Of a DNA stretch of 64,000 bases, positions 47,446 to 57,246 are shown piece by piece (within the stretch, counting starts at the first letter, position 1; each line of letters begins with the position of its first letter). Source of the stretch: Candidatus Peregrinibacteria bacterium (GTDB lineage: Bacteria > Patescibacteriota > Gracilibacteria > UM-FILTER-43-11); contig CP064978.1 of the NCBI GenBank assembly GCA_016699515.1, positions 248,001 to 312,000 on the forward strand, given 5' to 3'. Made by a program: the position numbers and the translations under genes. The notes under the pieces were generated by a model. The model saw only the letters and a program-made list of their open reading frames with translations. It searched no databases and was not told the DNA's origin.

Positions 47446-48590
47446 ATGAAAAAACTGATCACTTTGCTCTTACTTTTGCTGTTCCCTGGCTTGGCATTGG
47501 CGTCGTTTTCGGATGTCTCCAGTCGGCATGAAAATCGCGATGCGATTGAATACGTACAGTCCGCGGGGATTGTAAAAGGCTATTCCGATGGAACGTACCA
47601 GCCTAATCGCACTATTAATCGCGCTGAGTTCACCAAAATCATTATCGAAGCTCAGTATGAACCGGAGGATTGGAATGATTGTACATCTACGCGTTTTGCC
47701 GATGTAAAGCGAACCGATTGGTTTGCCCCCTATGTTTGTTTGGCCGTTGAAGAGGGGATTATTAAGGGGTATAGCGACAATACCTTCCGCCCCTCGCAGA
47801 ATATTTCGTTTGTAGAGGCCGCTAAAATTATTGTGGTGGCGATGGGTTACGATGTGAATGCTGATTCCACGGTTTGGTATCGCCCGTATGTGCGAGCAAT
47901 GGGTGATCGGGCGGCTATTCCGACCTCGGTACGCGATTTTAGTCATTCGGTGACTCGCGGCGAAATGGCCGAGATGATTTATCGCCTCAAGCGTTCGGTT
48001 CGCAATAAAAATTCTCGCTCTTACGATGAGATGTCAGGTGAAGGGGCTTCCACTTCATCAGTGAATGCTGAGGTTGGTACCGGTGTGTTTGTGAACGGAA
48101 CGGAACTTTCGGCTGATGTGCTTGCTAGCATTGCGGCCGATCACGGTGGTGTTCAGGCGCTCCCGGGAAAGTATTGGTACGATTCCACATCGGGGCTTTA
48201 TGGAAACGTGGCGGGCCGGCGATTGGTCAAATGCTCCCGGGTTATCATTTGGGAACGCTCAGCCGCAATGCGTCGAATGGAAGCACCGGCATTATCATCA
48301 ATGGTCGCAATATCCCCGATAGCGAAAAGCGCACGCTCGAAGCGTGGTTGGGGGCGGCGCTCCCTGGTGATTATTGGCTGGACGCCTTTGGAAACGCCGG
48401 ATTTGTGGGGAATCCCATTCCTTTTGTTAATTTGTTTGCCGCTGCACGTGCTTCGGGCAATTCAGGTAACGCAGGAGGGGATAACTTTTGGTCGTCGGGA
48501 GTTTACAGTGCCGGGAACTACGACAACGGCAACACGCGGGGCTATGTAAGCGTTCCGGGCGTGGGGCCGGTTGGGTATGGATTTGATTAA
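47446..48590 (+). CDS. S-layer homology protein, one frameshift
   Basis: Signal peptide MKKLITLLLLLLFPGLALA. Three SLH repeats: FSDVSSRHENRDAIEYVQSAGIVKGYSDGTYQPN, FADVKRTDWFAPYVCLAVEEGIIKGYSDNTFRPS, and a weaker third (WYRPYVRAMGDRAAIP). After a linker is a repeated-glycine domain with YWYDSTSGLYG and GDYWLDAFGNAGFVGNP, seen at the ends of other secreted bacterial proteins. One more G near 48214 joins it (NVAGPAIGQMLPGYHLG...). About 380 residues, ending VGPVGYGFD. SLH domains usually bind secondary cell-wall polymer. Confidence 0.8.
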
Positions 48591-48701
48591 ATCGCTCCCA
48601 TTTGATAATACTGTGTATAGAATCTTAATAGATTCTTAATTGTTATTTGCAACATTTTTAAAATATGCTATTATTAGCACTCATTAACCTGTTGCCCCAT
48701 A

Positions 48702-49565
48702 ATGCGAGTCGATACACGCTATCCCAGCTGTGATGGCGGGGGTGGAACCACTGCGCCTATGTTTAAGCCTGATTTTGACCTTGGGGCTCCCAATCCCAGA
48801 ATTCTTCTTATTGAAGACCAACACGGAGTTGCCGATATGATTCGTCGCACCCTTCGGCACCTTTTTTCAGCAGCCCAAATTGATGAAGCTCATGATTTAT
48901 CTGGTGCGATGGCTTTATTGGGTTATTTGCATGATTCAGAAGAGCCAGTTGCAGTGCAGCCTTATCAACTCGTTGTTTCGGATGTTAATATTGAAGGGGA
49001 AGATGCGCCGTATAGCTGGCTTCCGGTGATTGCCGATATTATTCGTCGCCAATTAGGCCCTGTATTGGTGGTAACGGGTGGAATGGGATCCGAACAAATG
49101 AAGGCTGCTGACTTGTCACGAGGGCATATCCGGCCTAAAACATCCCTACGGCCCAGAACACTTGCTGAATGGATCAAAGAATTATTGGAACAGCCTAGTC
49201 GCCCATGGGAACCTCGGTATTTAGATCAATCTTTTAATTTGGCGGATCAACTTTGGAATACGATTAATGAGCAGTTGATTCAGTTTTATAATCTACCCGC
49301 AAATGATCACTACCCCCATTACGACGGTGATCTTTCTTTGATTAAGGATCGTTTGGCTTACTTGGCTGCCACCTATGAGGATCTTTTAGGAAAATTACCA
49401 TCAGATGCCAGTACAGAATCGGTTACTGAAATCAATAAAGCCCTAGGTCGACTTCGATTAGAAATTGAACGTCCTGGTATTGATTTGCATGATATTAATA
49501 ATGTGCTCGCTGCTCTTTTTGGTAATTGGGAATTACTGCAAGATGAACTTAGTGAAGCGGCTTAA
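48702..49565 (+). CDS. Receiver protein with C-terminal DHp-like HDINN helix
   Basis: 287 residues. Receiver domain: acidic pair in LLIEDQHG, phospho-Asp in LVVSDVNIEGE, Thr in LVVTGGMG, Lys in RPKTSL, all present. Then about 60 residues of linker and a helical region ending IDLHDINNVLAALFGNWELL. That final motif matches the H-D/E-x-N-N phosphoacceptor helix of some histidine kinases. No ATP-binding domain follows. Same architecture as the gene at 50210. Could be a phosphorelay intermediate. Confidence 0.65.
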   Translation: MRVDTRYPSCDGGGGTTAPMFKPDFDLGAPNPRILLIEDQHGVADMIRRTLRHLFSAAQIDEAHDLSGAMALLGYLHDSEEPVAVQPYQLVVSDVNIEGEDAPYSWLPVIADIIRRQLGPVLVVTGGMGSEQMKAADLSRGHIRPKTSLRPRTLAEWIKELLEQPSRPWEPRYLDQSFNLADQLWNTINEQLIQFYNLPANDHYPHYDGDLSLIKDRLAYLAATYEDLLGKLPSDASTESVTEINKALGRLRLEIERPGIDLHDINNVLAALFGNWELLQDELSEAA

Positions 49566-49663
49566 CTTCGCTGGTTAAAGTTCGCATTAGCTCCGTTAAA
49601 TTTTACTTGACACATCCTGATAAACCTTAAATTGTATTGACTTTTTTTGATTTTTAGCACACA

Positions 49664-50137
49664 ATGAGGGTGCTTTTTGCCCCTGTTGCCCGTTTTAGTT
49701 TCTTAAGTAGCAGCAGTATGAATAAAGCACCTCTTTCAACGTCCGCGCCAAAAATAGTTCTGACCGGTATCGACGAAACAGCCGCGCGTACTTATGGTCG
49801 CCTGTTTCCCGGAAGCGATGTTATTATCGTCGATTCGCCGGCCAAGGCAGCGGCTGCTGCACAGCGCGAACAGGTTGCTTTGATTTTAGCGAATCGCCCA
49901 GGAAGCAATCGAGCCGCGTTGGAAGGTGCGCAGGCTCTTGCTGAACTAAATGGGCCTCGTGTGGCGTTCTTTTCGGGGTCACCCGATACGAATGAGGGTG
50001 GGTTTGGGGATGTAGCTGATAGAGCGCACTTTCCTGTTTTGCAGATTCCAGCTGCACTTTCTGAAATGAGGAATTTTCTTACCTCTGCGTTAAAACAGAA
50101 CACCCCGGAAACCGCACGGCCCGAAGTTGCTGCTTAG
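49664..50137 (+). CDS. Degenerate receiver-like protein
   Basis: 157 residues from ATG 49664, or 139 from ATG 49718 (MNKAPLSTSAPK). Alternating strands and helices fit a receiver fold (KIVLTGIDETAARTYG, DVIIVDSP, VALILANRPG, RVAFFSGSPD). The phospho-Asp position at the end of strand 3 is N, and the acidic pair is missing, so it is a pseudo-receiver. It sits between two true receiver proteins in the same orientation. Confidence 0.5.
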   Translation: MRVLFAPVARFSFLSSSSMNKAPLSTSAPKIVLTGIDETAARTYGRLFPGSDVIIVDSPAKAAAAAQREQVALILANRPGSNRAALEGAQALAELNGPRVAFFSGSPDTNEGGFGDVADRAHFPVLQIPAALSEMRNFLTSALKQNTPETARPEVAA

Positions 50138-50209
50138 TTTTTTTTGTATCAACGAATATCTTTTGCCCATTTTTTTGCTTGTGATTTTATTACTAATTGA
50201 CTGCCTCTT

Positions 50210-51043
50210 ATGACCGAAGAAAAAGAGCTCCCCTCAATTCAGCTTGAACGTGTTTTGATTGTGGATGATAACGAGGAGGTTGTGCGATCGATTCGCGCAA
50301 TGATTACGGAGCTTTTTCCTGGTGCCACCATTCAAATGGCAACGACTATTCCAGAAGCACGTCGTATTTTGGGTTATCAAGAAGCCGACTCATCTGCGGA
50401 GCCCACCGCAGTACTCCCTTTTGGCTTGGTTGTGTGTGATGTGGATAATAAGGGGGGCAAAAGTTGGCTTACGATTATGCGCGAGGTTCAACAAAGAAAA
50501 CTTGGTGTACTTTTACCAATGAGTGGAGGGGTTGGTGATGATCAAGAAACGGCTGCTGCCCTTGCTGATGGGCATATTTTGTCAAAGCCCGTTCTTGAAT
50601 CCCGCGACTTGATGGACGCGATTCAGGCGCGATTTGAGGGTCCGAAAGAAAAAGGCGCATCGATGGATCGTTTAAAAAAGAGGCTTGAAGCCGCTAAAAA
50701 AATGATTCTATTTTTTGATACATGGATGAAAAAACTTGGTGAGGATCATGCCTCAACTTCTATTGATGAAACTGCGGATCAAGAGGCCTTGGCCATTGTA
50801 ATTAAAGCACAAGGAGCAAAATTTATTACTACCGTTCGTACTTTTCTTTCGCAGGTTAGCCCGGATGGTTTAGATGACCAGTCAAAGGATGATCTTAGTG
50901 CTATTCAGAATAACCTGGAGCGTCTTGCTTCCGAGCTTTCCGCCACGTTTATTAATTTGCATGACATTAATAATATTATCGGTGGAATTGGAATTACTTT
51001 AGAATTTTTGCAGGAAGCGGGGCATGTTTCTTTTTCTGCTTAA
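50210..51043 (+). CDS. Receiver protein with C-terminal DHp-like HDINN helix (second copy)
   Basis: 277 residues. Receiver: LIVDDNEE, phospho-Asp in LVVCDVDNKGG, Ser in LLPMSGGVG, Lys in LSKPVLE. Helical middle part (DRLKKRLEAAKKMILFFDTW...). Ends LHDINNIIGGIGITLEFLQEA, the same HDINN helix as in the gene at 48702. The paralogues share architecture end to end while their linkers differ, so duplication is old. No output or ATPase domain. Confidence 0.65.
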   Translation: MTEEKELPSIQLERVLIVDDNEEVVRSIRAMITELFPGATIQMATTIPEARRILGYQEADSSAEPTAVLPFGLVVCDVDNKGGKSWLTIMREVQQRKLGVLLPMSGGVGDDQETAAALADGHILSKPVLESRDLMDAIQARFEGPKEKGASMDRLKKRLEAAKKMILFFDTWMKKLGEDHASTSIDETADQEALAIVIKAQGAKFITTVRTFLSQVSPDGLDDQSKDDLSAIQNNLERLASELSATFINLHDINNIIGGIGITLEFLQEAGHVSFSA

Positions 51044-51097
51044 TTAACTCGCCTGTTTGCGCTATACTCCACAGCGGTTTTTAACAAATAAAAATTT

Positions 51098-53588
51098 ATG
51101 TACGACCCTTCTAAAATTGAGCGCAAATGGCAGGATTTTTGGCACAAAAATCAAACTTTTAAAGCGGAGTTTCGCACCGACAAAGAAAAATACTACGTGC
51201 TCGATATGTTTCCTTACCCCAGTGGGGCAGGGCTGCACGTGGGGCATCCCGAAGGGTACACCGCGACCGATATTGTGAGTCGATACAAGCGCATGTTGGG
51301 GTTTAATGTCCTTCATCCCATGGGGTGGGATGCCTTTGGGCTTCCGGCTGAAAATTATGCGATCAAAACTCAGGTTCACCCCAAAGAAACCACCGACAAG
51401 GCGATTGAAAATTTTGGAAAGCAGATTCGTTCGATCGGGTTTAGTTATGACTGGGATCGTGAAATTGCCACCTGTAAACCGGATTACTACCGTTGGACCC
51501 AATGGTTCTTTCATTTTTTATACTCAAAAAATCTTGCTTACAAAAAGAAAGCACCGGTGAACTGGTGTGAAACCTGTAAAACGGTTTTGGCGAATGAACA
51601 GGTGATCGATGGTATGTGTGAACGTTCGAAAGACCCGGTGATTCAAAAAGATTTGGCTCAATGGTTTTTTAAGATCACGGATTTTATTGAAGACACTCAA
51701 AACGACGGCCGCACCACCGACGGACTCTTAACCGGGCTTAAAAAGATTGATTGGCCGAATGGAACGGTTGCCGCGCAAGAAAATTGGATTGGGAAGAGTG
51801 AAGGGTTACTTTTTACTGCTCCAATCAAAGACACCGATTTAACTTTGCAAACGTTTTCGGCCCATTTCGAATCGTTTTATGCCGATACTTTTGTGGTGAT
51901 TGCTCCCGATCACCCCTTTTTGGAAACGTTGCTTGATGGCGTTGATAATAAGCAGGAGATTTTAGATTTTTGTCAGCAGATTCTTAAAGAACGTGTTGAA
52001 CGCGGAAACGAAGAGGAAAAGGAACCAAAAGGTATTTTTACCGGTCGTTCTATTGTTGATCCGATCGGGAATGGTGATTTGCCTATTTGGGTGGCTAGTT
52101 TTGCTTTGGCTGATTACGGAACTGGGATTGTAAAGTGCTCGGCTCACGATGAGCGTGATTTTGCCTTTGCTAAAAAATACAACATTCCGTTGAAGTCTGT
52201 TTTGTTTCCCGAAGACCCCGATCAAGCCAAACAAGTGAAGGACTTGGAAATTTGCTACACCGACATGCAAAATGGGTTTTTGACCGAGCCGGCTGAATTT
52301 GCAGGAAAGCGCGCGGGGGATCATCGCCACGATATTATTGAGTTTGCTCAAAAGAAAGGGTTTGCGATTCCAAAAACTCAGTACAAACTTCGCGATTGGC
52401 TGGTGTCTCGTCAGCGGTATTGGGGGGCGCCGATTCCGATTGTGTATGATGATGAGAATCAGCCTTATCTGGTTCCGATCGACGAACTGCCAGTGGAACT
52501 GCCTGACGATGTGGATTTTAATCCAACCGGTGAATCGCCCTTGGTGCATTCCAAACAGTTTCACAATCCCGAAGCTTTAAAACGAATTGAAACTAAGTTG
52601 AAGGCGTCGGGAGCACTGGCTGCGGAACGAACCATTATTCGGGGGGAAGTGGATACGATGGATACGTTTGTGTGCAGTTCGTGGTACATGTTCCGGTTTG
52701 CGGATCCACAAAATGACGAAGTGTTGGCCGATAAAGAATTGATGCGCCACTGGATGCCGGTGGATTTGTACGTGGGGGCGCCGAGCACACGGTGCTACAC
52801 CTTTTGTACTCTCGCTTTTTACGAAAGTTTTGCATCGCTATGGCTATATCGACTTTGACGAACCATTTACTAAATTGCGCCATCAAGGAATGATTTTGGG
52901 TGAAGATAGCGAAAAAATGAGTAAATCGCGCGGGAATGTGATCAATCCCGATGATGTGATTCGCCAATACGGGGCCGATACACTCCGGCTTTATGAAATG
53001 CTTATGGGGCCTTTTGAAGCCATGAAGCCCTGGAGCACCAAAAGCATTGAAGGGTGTTTTCGGTTTGTTCAAAAGGTGTGGCGTTTGATTGAAGAAAAGG
53101 AGATTGTCGATACCGCGCCTTCTGTTGAACTGAATCGCCTGCTTCACAAAACCATTAAAAAAGTGACCGAGGATATTGAGAATTTTCGCTTCAACACCGC
53201 TATTTCGGCGATGATGATTTTTTCGAATGAGTGCTTAAAGCAAGATACACTTTCTAAAAAAATGATGGAAGCGTTTTTATTAATTCTTTCGCCATTTGCA
53301 CCGCATGCCTGCGAAGAATTGTGGGAGATGTTGGGTCATTCAAAATCACTCGCTTTTGAGCCTTGGCCTGTTTATGATCCGGAATTGGTGAAGGATAATG
53401 AATTTGAACTGGTCCTTTCGGTGAATGGTAAAAAGCGTGATGCCGTGATGGCATCAGTGGGCATTGGCCCGGGTTCGGCCATCGCACTTGCGAAAGAGAG
53501 CGAAATCATTCAGCGTAATTTAGAAGGAAAAACGATTCTGAAAGAAATCTATATTCCCGGAAAGCTTGTGAATATAGTGGTGAAATAA
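51098..53588 (+). CDS. leuS: Leucyl-tRNA synthetase, one frameshift
   Basis: About 830 residues. N-terminal MYDPSKIERKWQDFW; HIGH motif HVGHPEG in PYPSGAGLHVGHPEGYT; editing domain (CSAHDERDFAFAKKYNI); DWLVSRQRYWGAPIPI; KMSKS motif EKMSKSRGN. The frame breaks at GGGGG near 52782, where one more G gives [20 protein letters not shown]. The anticodon-binding and C-terminal domains are complete (LSVNGKKRDAV). Confidence 0.95.
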
Positions 53589-53595
53589 AACGAAT

Positions 53596-53665
53596 AGTGG
53601 ACCGTTCGCCATTGGCGAAGTAGGCCGTGTTGTGGTCTGGGTGGTGGATTCTACTATTCGCCTTA
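53596..53665. repeat. Dispersed repeat element, copy 2
   Basis: CGCC-N3-GGCGA-N2-TNG, five bases, GTTGTGG, five bases, GTGGTGG, as at 33712. Here it is enclosed by inverted ends CGAATAGT / ACTATTCG (53591 and 53654 onward). Confidence 0.6.
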
Positions 53666-54805
53666 CTGTTGAATCACCGTAAAGTCGAACAAATTACCCG
53701 TGCTTTGTGGATAGATTGTGGTGGTGAGCGATTGTTTTCGGTCGTTTACAAACCCGTCTGAATGAATGGTAAACGTGGGGTAGGGGATCAGATTGCTGAT
53801 GGACGAGCTGACGGTGTAATCGATTTTTTCCAGATGCACTGCCCCGCTTCCTGTTTCGTGCTCCGGAGGCGCTGTCCACAATAGCTCCAATTGAAGGGGG
53901 TCGTTTATGGAAGTGCCATTAATAAAATTTCCGATCGATAGCGTTGTGCCGTTCAATGGATCACTGAGGCTGCTCACTACCGTTCCTACCGTGCTTTGTG
54001 TGATTGATACGGAATAAGGGGTTAGGCTGGTGGGATTAAAATCGCTTTCGCATAATTGTGAGAACGCCGCGGGGTTGCTGCGAATGCACCCCTGAATGGG
54101 GATCAATTTGCGTCCATTTCCATCATTTAACTGCCACAAAATCAGCGGATCTTGAGTGCTGTCTTCATTGATTTGACCGTCTCCATCGCAATCACTGTTT
54201 TGCGGAGCACATGTATTCACCCCATCCTCGTTAATGCTGCCGTCTCGATCGTTGTCGATTTGCAAAGGAATGCCTCCTAATGAACCTGAATTAGCAAGCG
54301 TCAGGGTAATGTCCAAGTCGCCCGATAGATTCAATCGTTCGATGGCAGCGCTGGTGAATGCATTCGTGTTTATGCCGTTTACTGCGGTGGTTACCCCATC
54401 GCCACTTTTGTCATAATAAAGCGGAATCACTACTTTTTGATTGGGTTTCAATTCAGCGGTCCAACTGTTTTGCCCACTACGACTTTGAATATCCCATTGG
54501 CCATACCAACCCGTTACATTGGGATTGGTTAGGTTATAGGGATTTAATTGCCGGTATCCTGCCCCACCTAATGCCCCCGTTTGATAGCCCATTTTTCTTG
54601 AGCTTAACTCGTACAATGCGTCTTCCAGTCCTCCTTCAGCCAAAAAATAGGCTGCATTCGACTGCTGAATACGCGTGATGGACTGCAAGCTTTGTGTCAC
54701 GATTCGATTCATAGTGGCCGCGATCGCAAATAAAACCGTAATCAAACCCACTGTGATTGGGAACGAGAGCCCGTGTTTTTGATGAAAAAGTTTTTTGAGC
54801 GACAT
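53663..54805 (-). CDS. PilX-like pilus protein with calcium-binding-type loops
   Basis: 380 residues. Leader MSLKKLFHQKHG then LSFPITVGLITVLFAIAATMNRI, followed by SNAAYFLAEGGLEDALYEL, the PilX/GspK-type helix with AEGG. The middle has two D-x-D-x-D loops with the EF-like order DNDRDGSINEDG and DCDGDGQINED, likely binding Ca2+. Last gene of the four-gene minor-pilin operon. Positive charge and lack of the usual Glu at +5 mark it as a minor component. Confidence 0.7.
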   Translation of the reverse strand: MSLKKLFHQKHGLSFPITVGLITVLFAIAATMNRIVTQSLQSITRIQQSNAAYFLAEGGLEDALYELSSRKMGYQTGALGGAGYRQLNPYNLTNPNVTGWYGQWDIQSRSGQNSWTAELKPNQKVVIPLYYDKSGDGVTTAVNGINTNAFTSAAIERLNLSGDLDITLTLANSGSLGGIPLQIDNDRDGSINEDGVNTCAPQNSDCDGDGQINEDSTQDPLILWQLNDGNGRKLIPIQGCIRSNPAAFSQLCESDFNPTSLTPYSVSITQSTVGTVVSSLSDPLNGTTLSIGNFINGTSINDPLQLELLWTAPPEHETGSGAVHLEKIDYTVSSSISNLIPYPTFTIHSDGFVNDRKQSLTTTIYPQSTGNLFDFTVIQQ

Positions 54806-54823
54806 GAATCTATGCGGTAAATT

Positions 54824-55816
54824 TTATTGCAGAGCGCAGCGCGTTTCTACCCCGTTGTATAGCCGCGATGTAGCGGTGGTCATTAGGGTGATTGTTGGGT
54901 TGGTGCTGTCAAAACTGTTGGCAATGGTTGGGTTAGCACGAACGGTTAGCTTAATGGTAACGTGAGGTTGTATTTGCAAGGCTGGGTCGTTGTAAGCTTT
55001 GTGAGGATCTTCGGTGGGGGTAATGATGAAACTGAGGTCAACCACATCTAAACTGTCCGGAGTGATATCGACGAATGATGAATTGGATCGATTGTCTTCT
55101 TCATCGCGAATCAGCCCAATGGTTGAATTGAAGGCGGCATTGCTGGCGCATGTTACCGGTACGGTTGAGGGGCAATCAAAATTGGGATCGCATACCCAGG
55201 TGTCGATGTATCCGTCGTCCTCTCCGGCATCCCTTGCACACCCGCCTGCTGCGCTCAGATGGTCTATTCCGTCATCCAAGCCCACCAATTCCACCAAGGC
55301 CACTTTACCCACGGTCACCCCGTTGACTATTTCGCTCACTCGCTTAAAAAACATGCGATGATCGCCCTTTTGATTAATCAAATATAGCTCCTTTTGCATT
55401 CGACTGGGTGACGGATAAGTGGCGGTTGACCTGGTTCCCATGCTTTCGTCGTCACGCGTGTTTATTTGACCGTCCAATCCCGCTCCATAAAATTGTTGGT
55501 GATAATTGCAGTAGTTTTGTCCGTAGGTGCTGATCAAATGATTGGGAGGATTCGGATCTGCCACCGGTGGGTAGACCACTTGATTGAAATATTCTTCGTA
55601 ATCCAAGGTGTTCATTCGGGCTGCCTGCACCATTCTTTCCATCATAAAACGCGCTTCTTCGTATACCGCGTTCGCGGCACTGGTGGTGCCAAATGAATTA
55701 AAAAAATGACGATACAACGTTGCGGAACTGCCGATGACCACCGCCAGAAGGGTTAGAGCGATCAGTAGCTCCGCCAGTGAAAATCCCCGATTTTTGTTGC
55801 GTAAATGAATGCTCAC
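54824..55816 (-). CDS. PilW-like prepilin
   Basis: 330 residues. Class III signal RNKNRGFSLAELLIALTLLAVVIG with Glu at +5. A long cysteine-containing globular region (GGCARDAGEDDG, WVCDPNFDCPS, VTCASN), beta-rich, ending with a pair of strands. Typical PilW-type minor pilin, 18 bp before the next gene. Confidence 0.78.
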   Translation of the reverse strand: MSIHLRNKNRGFSLAELLIALTLLAVVIGSSATLYRHFFNSFGTTSAANAVYEEARFMMERMVQAARMNTLDYEEYFNQVVYPPVADPNPPNHLISTYGQNYCNYHQQFYGAGLDGQINTRDDESMGTRSTATYPSPSRMQKELYLINQKGDHRMFFKRVSEIVNGVTVGKVALVELVGLDDGIDHLSAAGGCARDAGEDDGYIDTWVCDPNFDCPSTVPVTCASNAAFNSTIGLIRDEEDNRSNSSFVDITPDSLDVVDLSFIITPTEDPHKAYNDPALQIQPHVTIKLTVRANPTIANSFDSTNPTITLMTTATSRLYNGVETRCALQ

Positions 55817-55821
55817 GTGTG

Positions 55822-56541
55822 TTAGTTAAGATTGCTGTTACGGCCTAAATGATCAGTAATAACGGTTTGCAGTTCGGTATTAAAATTATATCGACCGTCG
55901 TTCCAAGTGACCCGTGATCGCACAATCATGCGATTGTCACTGTCGGTCAGTGCGGCTGGGTTGGCTGGTGGAATCCCGGCATCATCCATATATTCAAGCG
56001 TTAGTGTTCGATGAAATAAGGGGATTTGTAAAGGGGTTTGGCCTTCTCCTAACGATCCAGTTATAGCGCTATGATTGAAAACATCCAGGTCGTTTGCGTT
56101 GTTTCCATCTCCATCATTATCGGTCGCCGGGTCAAAGTCGATCAGATTGAGTTGAGTTGCATCAATGTCCGGATTCGGTGGGTTGGGTACGAGTGTTGGG
56201 CCCAGCTTCCATTCGTTGTTGCTGTCACGATAAATCACATAGTTTCCCGGTAAGATAGGGTTGCCTCCGTTGCAAGGGCTCACACTGGGGTCATGATTCC
56301 AGCATTCCCTTTTTTTATTGCTGTATCTAAGCCAGTTTGTGTCTCGAATGTCTCGCATTCCTTCGATGCCTTCTCGTGCCAAATTCACGGCTACCACCCT
56401 ATTTTTGGCATTGGCCACATTTTTGATTGAAAGTGTAAGATAGTCAGTCGCCATGGTGATGGCCATCGCTAAAATCCCGAGCGCAAAAATGATTTCTAAA
56501 ATGGTTTCCCCTGATTTGTTTTTCAGTAATTTCATGGACAA
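55822..56541 (-). CDS. PilV-like prepilin
   Basis: 239 residues. Leader MSMKLLKNKSG then ETILEIIFALGILAMAITMATDYL, a prepilin helix with Glu at +5 of the mature chain. Followed by VNLAREGIEGMRDIRDTNWL, common in minor pilins of Gram-positive and CPR types. Overlaps the upstream gene by 10 bp, indicating coupled translation. Confidence 0.75.
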   Translation of the reverse strand: MSMKLLKNKSGETILEIIFALGILAMAITMATDYLTLSIKNVANAKNRVVAVNLAREGIEGMRDIRDTNWLRYSNKKRECWNHDPSVSPCNGGNPILPGNYVIYRDSNNEWKLGPTLVPNPPNPDIDATQLNLIDFDPATDNDGDGNNANDLDVFNHSAITGSLGEGQTPLQIPLFHRTLTLEYMDDAGIPPANPAALTDSDNRMIVRSRVTWNDGRYNFNTELQTVITDHLGRNSNLN

Positions 56542-57230
56542 TTTTGATCATATTCCAAAGTGGCAAATGCCCGAATGTGATCAATATCAATTCGAGGACA
56601 ACGCCGGGCAGAAGTGCTTTCAAGATTTTGATTGAGGTATTTTATTCTTAGCCCCGCTAAATGCGTTGAGCCATTGTTTGTGATGGTGGGAGTGGCCAAG
56701 GGCGGTCGAAAAATAATCACTGCTTTTTGTTCTCCGTTAATCGCTTTGGGCGGGCCTGCCACGGATTGTTCCACATACCCCAGATCCGGAGTGTCGCTTA
56801 GGGCATTAAAGTAAAACCATTCAGGAACGATATCCGGATGGAAACGAATGGTTTTGATTGCCACATCATTCGCATCGTAGGTTTCCGGATCATCGTCATA
56901 AATGCTGTTTTGGTTTCCGTCCACGTTAGCAAACAAAATCACATGCGGTTCCGTGGCCGAGGGGGCCATGTTGAAATAAATTCCATATCCGTCCGCCGGA
57001 GTAATGCTTCCAATTGCATTATTCACAAAAAATGGCTCAGAGCTGATTGCTAAATTTCGGGCTTCTTTGATCAGCAACACAACGCTGCTGAGCTGTTGAT
57101 TGATGATGAAACTCAGGCGTTCTTTTTGATACATTTGAATGCCTAGACCAAAAATCATGCCGATAATGATCACGACGATCGTTAATTCCACCAAAGTATA
57201 GCCGCATGTTTTTTTGAGTGTTTGTATCAC
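56532..57230 (-). CDS. GspH/FimT-like prepilin
   Basis: 232 residues. Leader MIQTLKKTCG then YTLVELTIVVIIIGMIFGLG with Glu at +5, followed by a GspH-like beta domain (YGIYFNMAP, FANVDGNQNSIYDDDPET). First gene of the operon GspH-PilV-PilW-PilX, matching the order in known minor-pilin clusters. These four likely form the pilus tip complex. Confidence 0.78.
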   Translation of the reverse strand: MIQTLKKTCGYTLVELTIVVIIIGMIFGLGIQMYQKERLSFIINQQLSSVVLLIKEARNLAISSEPFFVNNAIGSITPADGYGIYFNMAPSATEPHVILFANVDGNQNSIYDDDPETYDANDVAIKTIRFHPDIVPEWFYFNALSDTPDLGYVEQSVAGPPKAINGEQKAVIIFRPPLATPTITNNGSTHLAGLRIKYLNQNLESTSARRCPRIDIDHIRAFATLEYDQNCP

Positions 57231-57246
57231 GTGAAGGATTTGAAAA

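Noticed and set aside
48672..48682. CIRCE operator before the receiver gene at 48702
   Set aside because: TTAGCACTC is present but the second arm GAGTGCTAA is missing, so it is only a half site.
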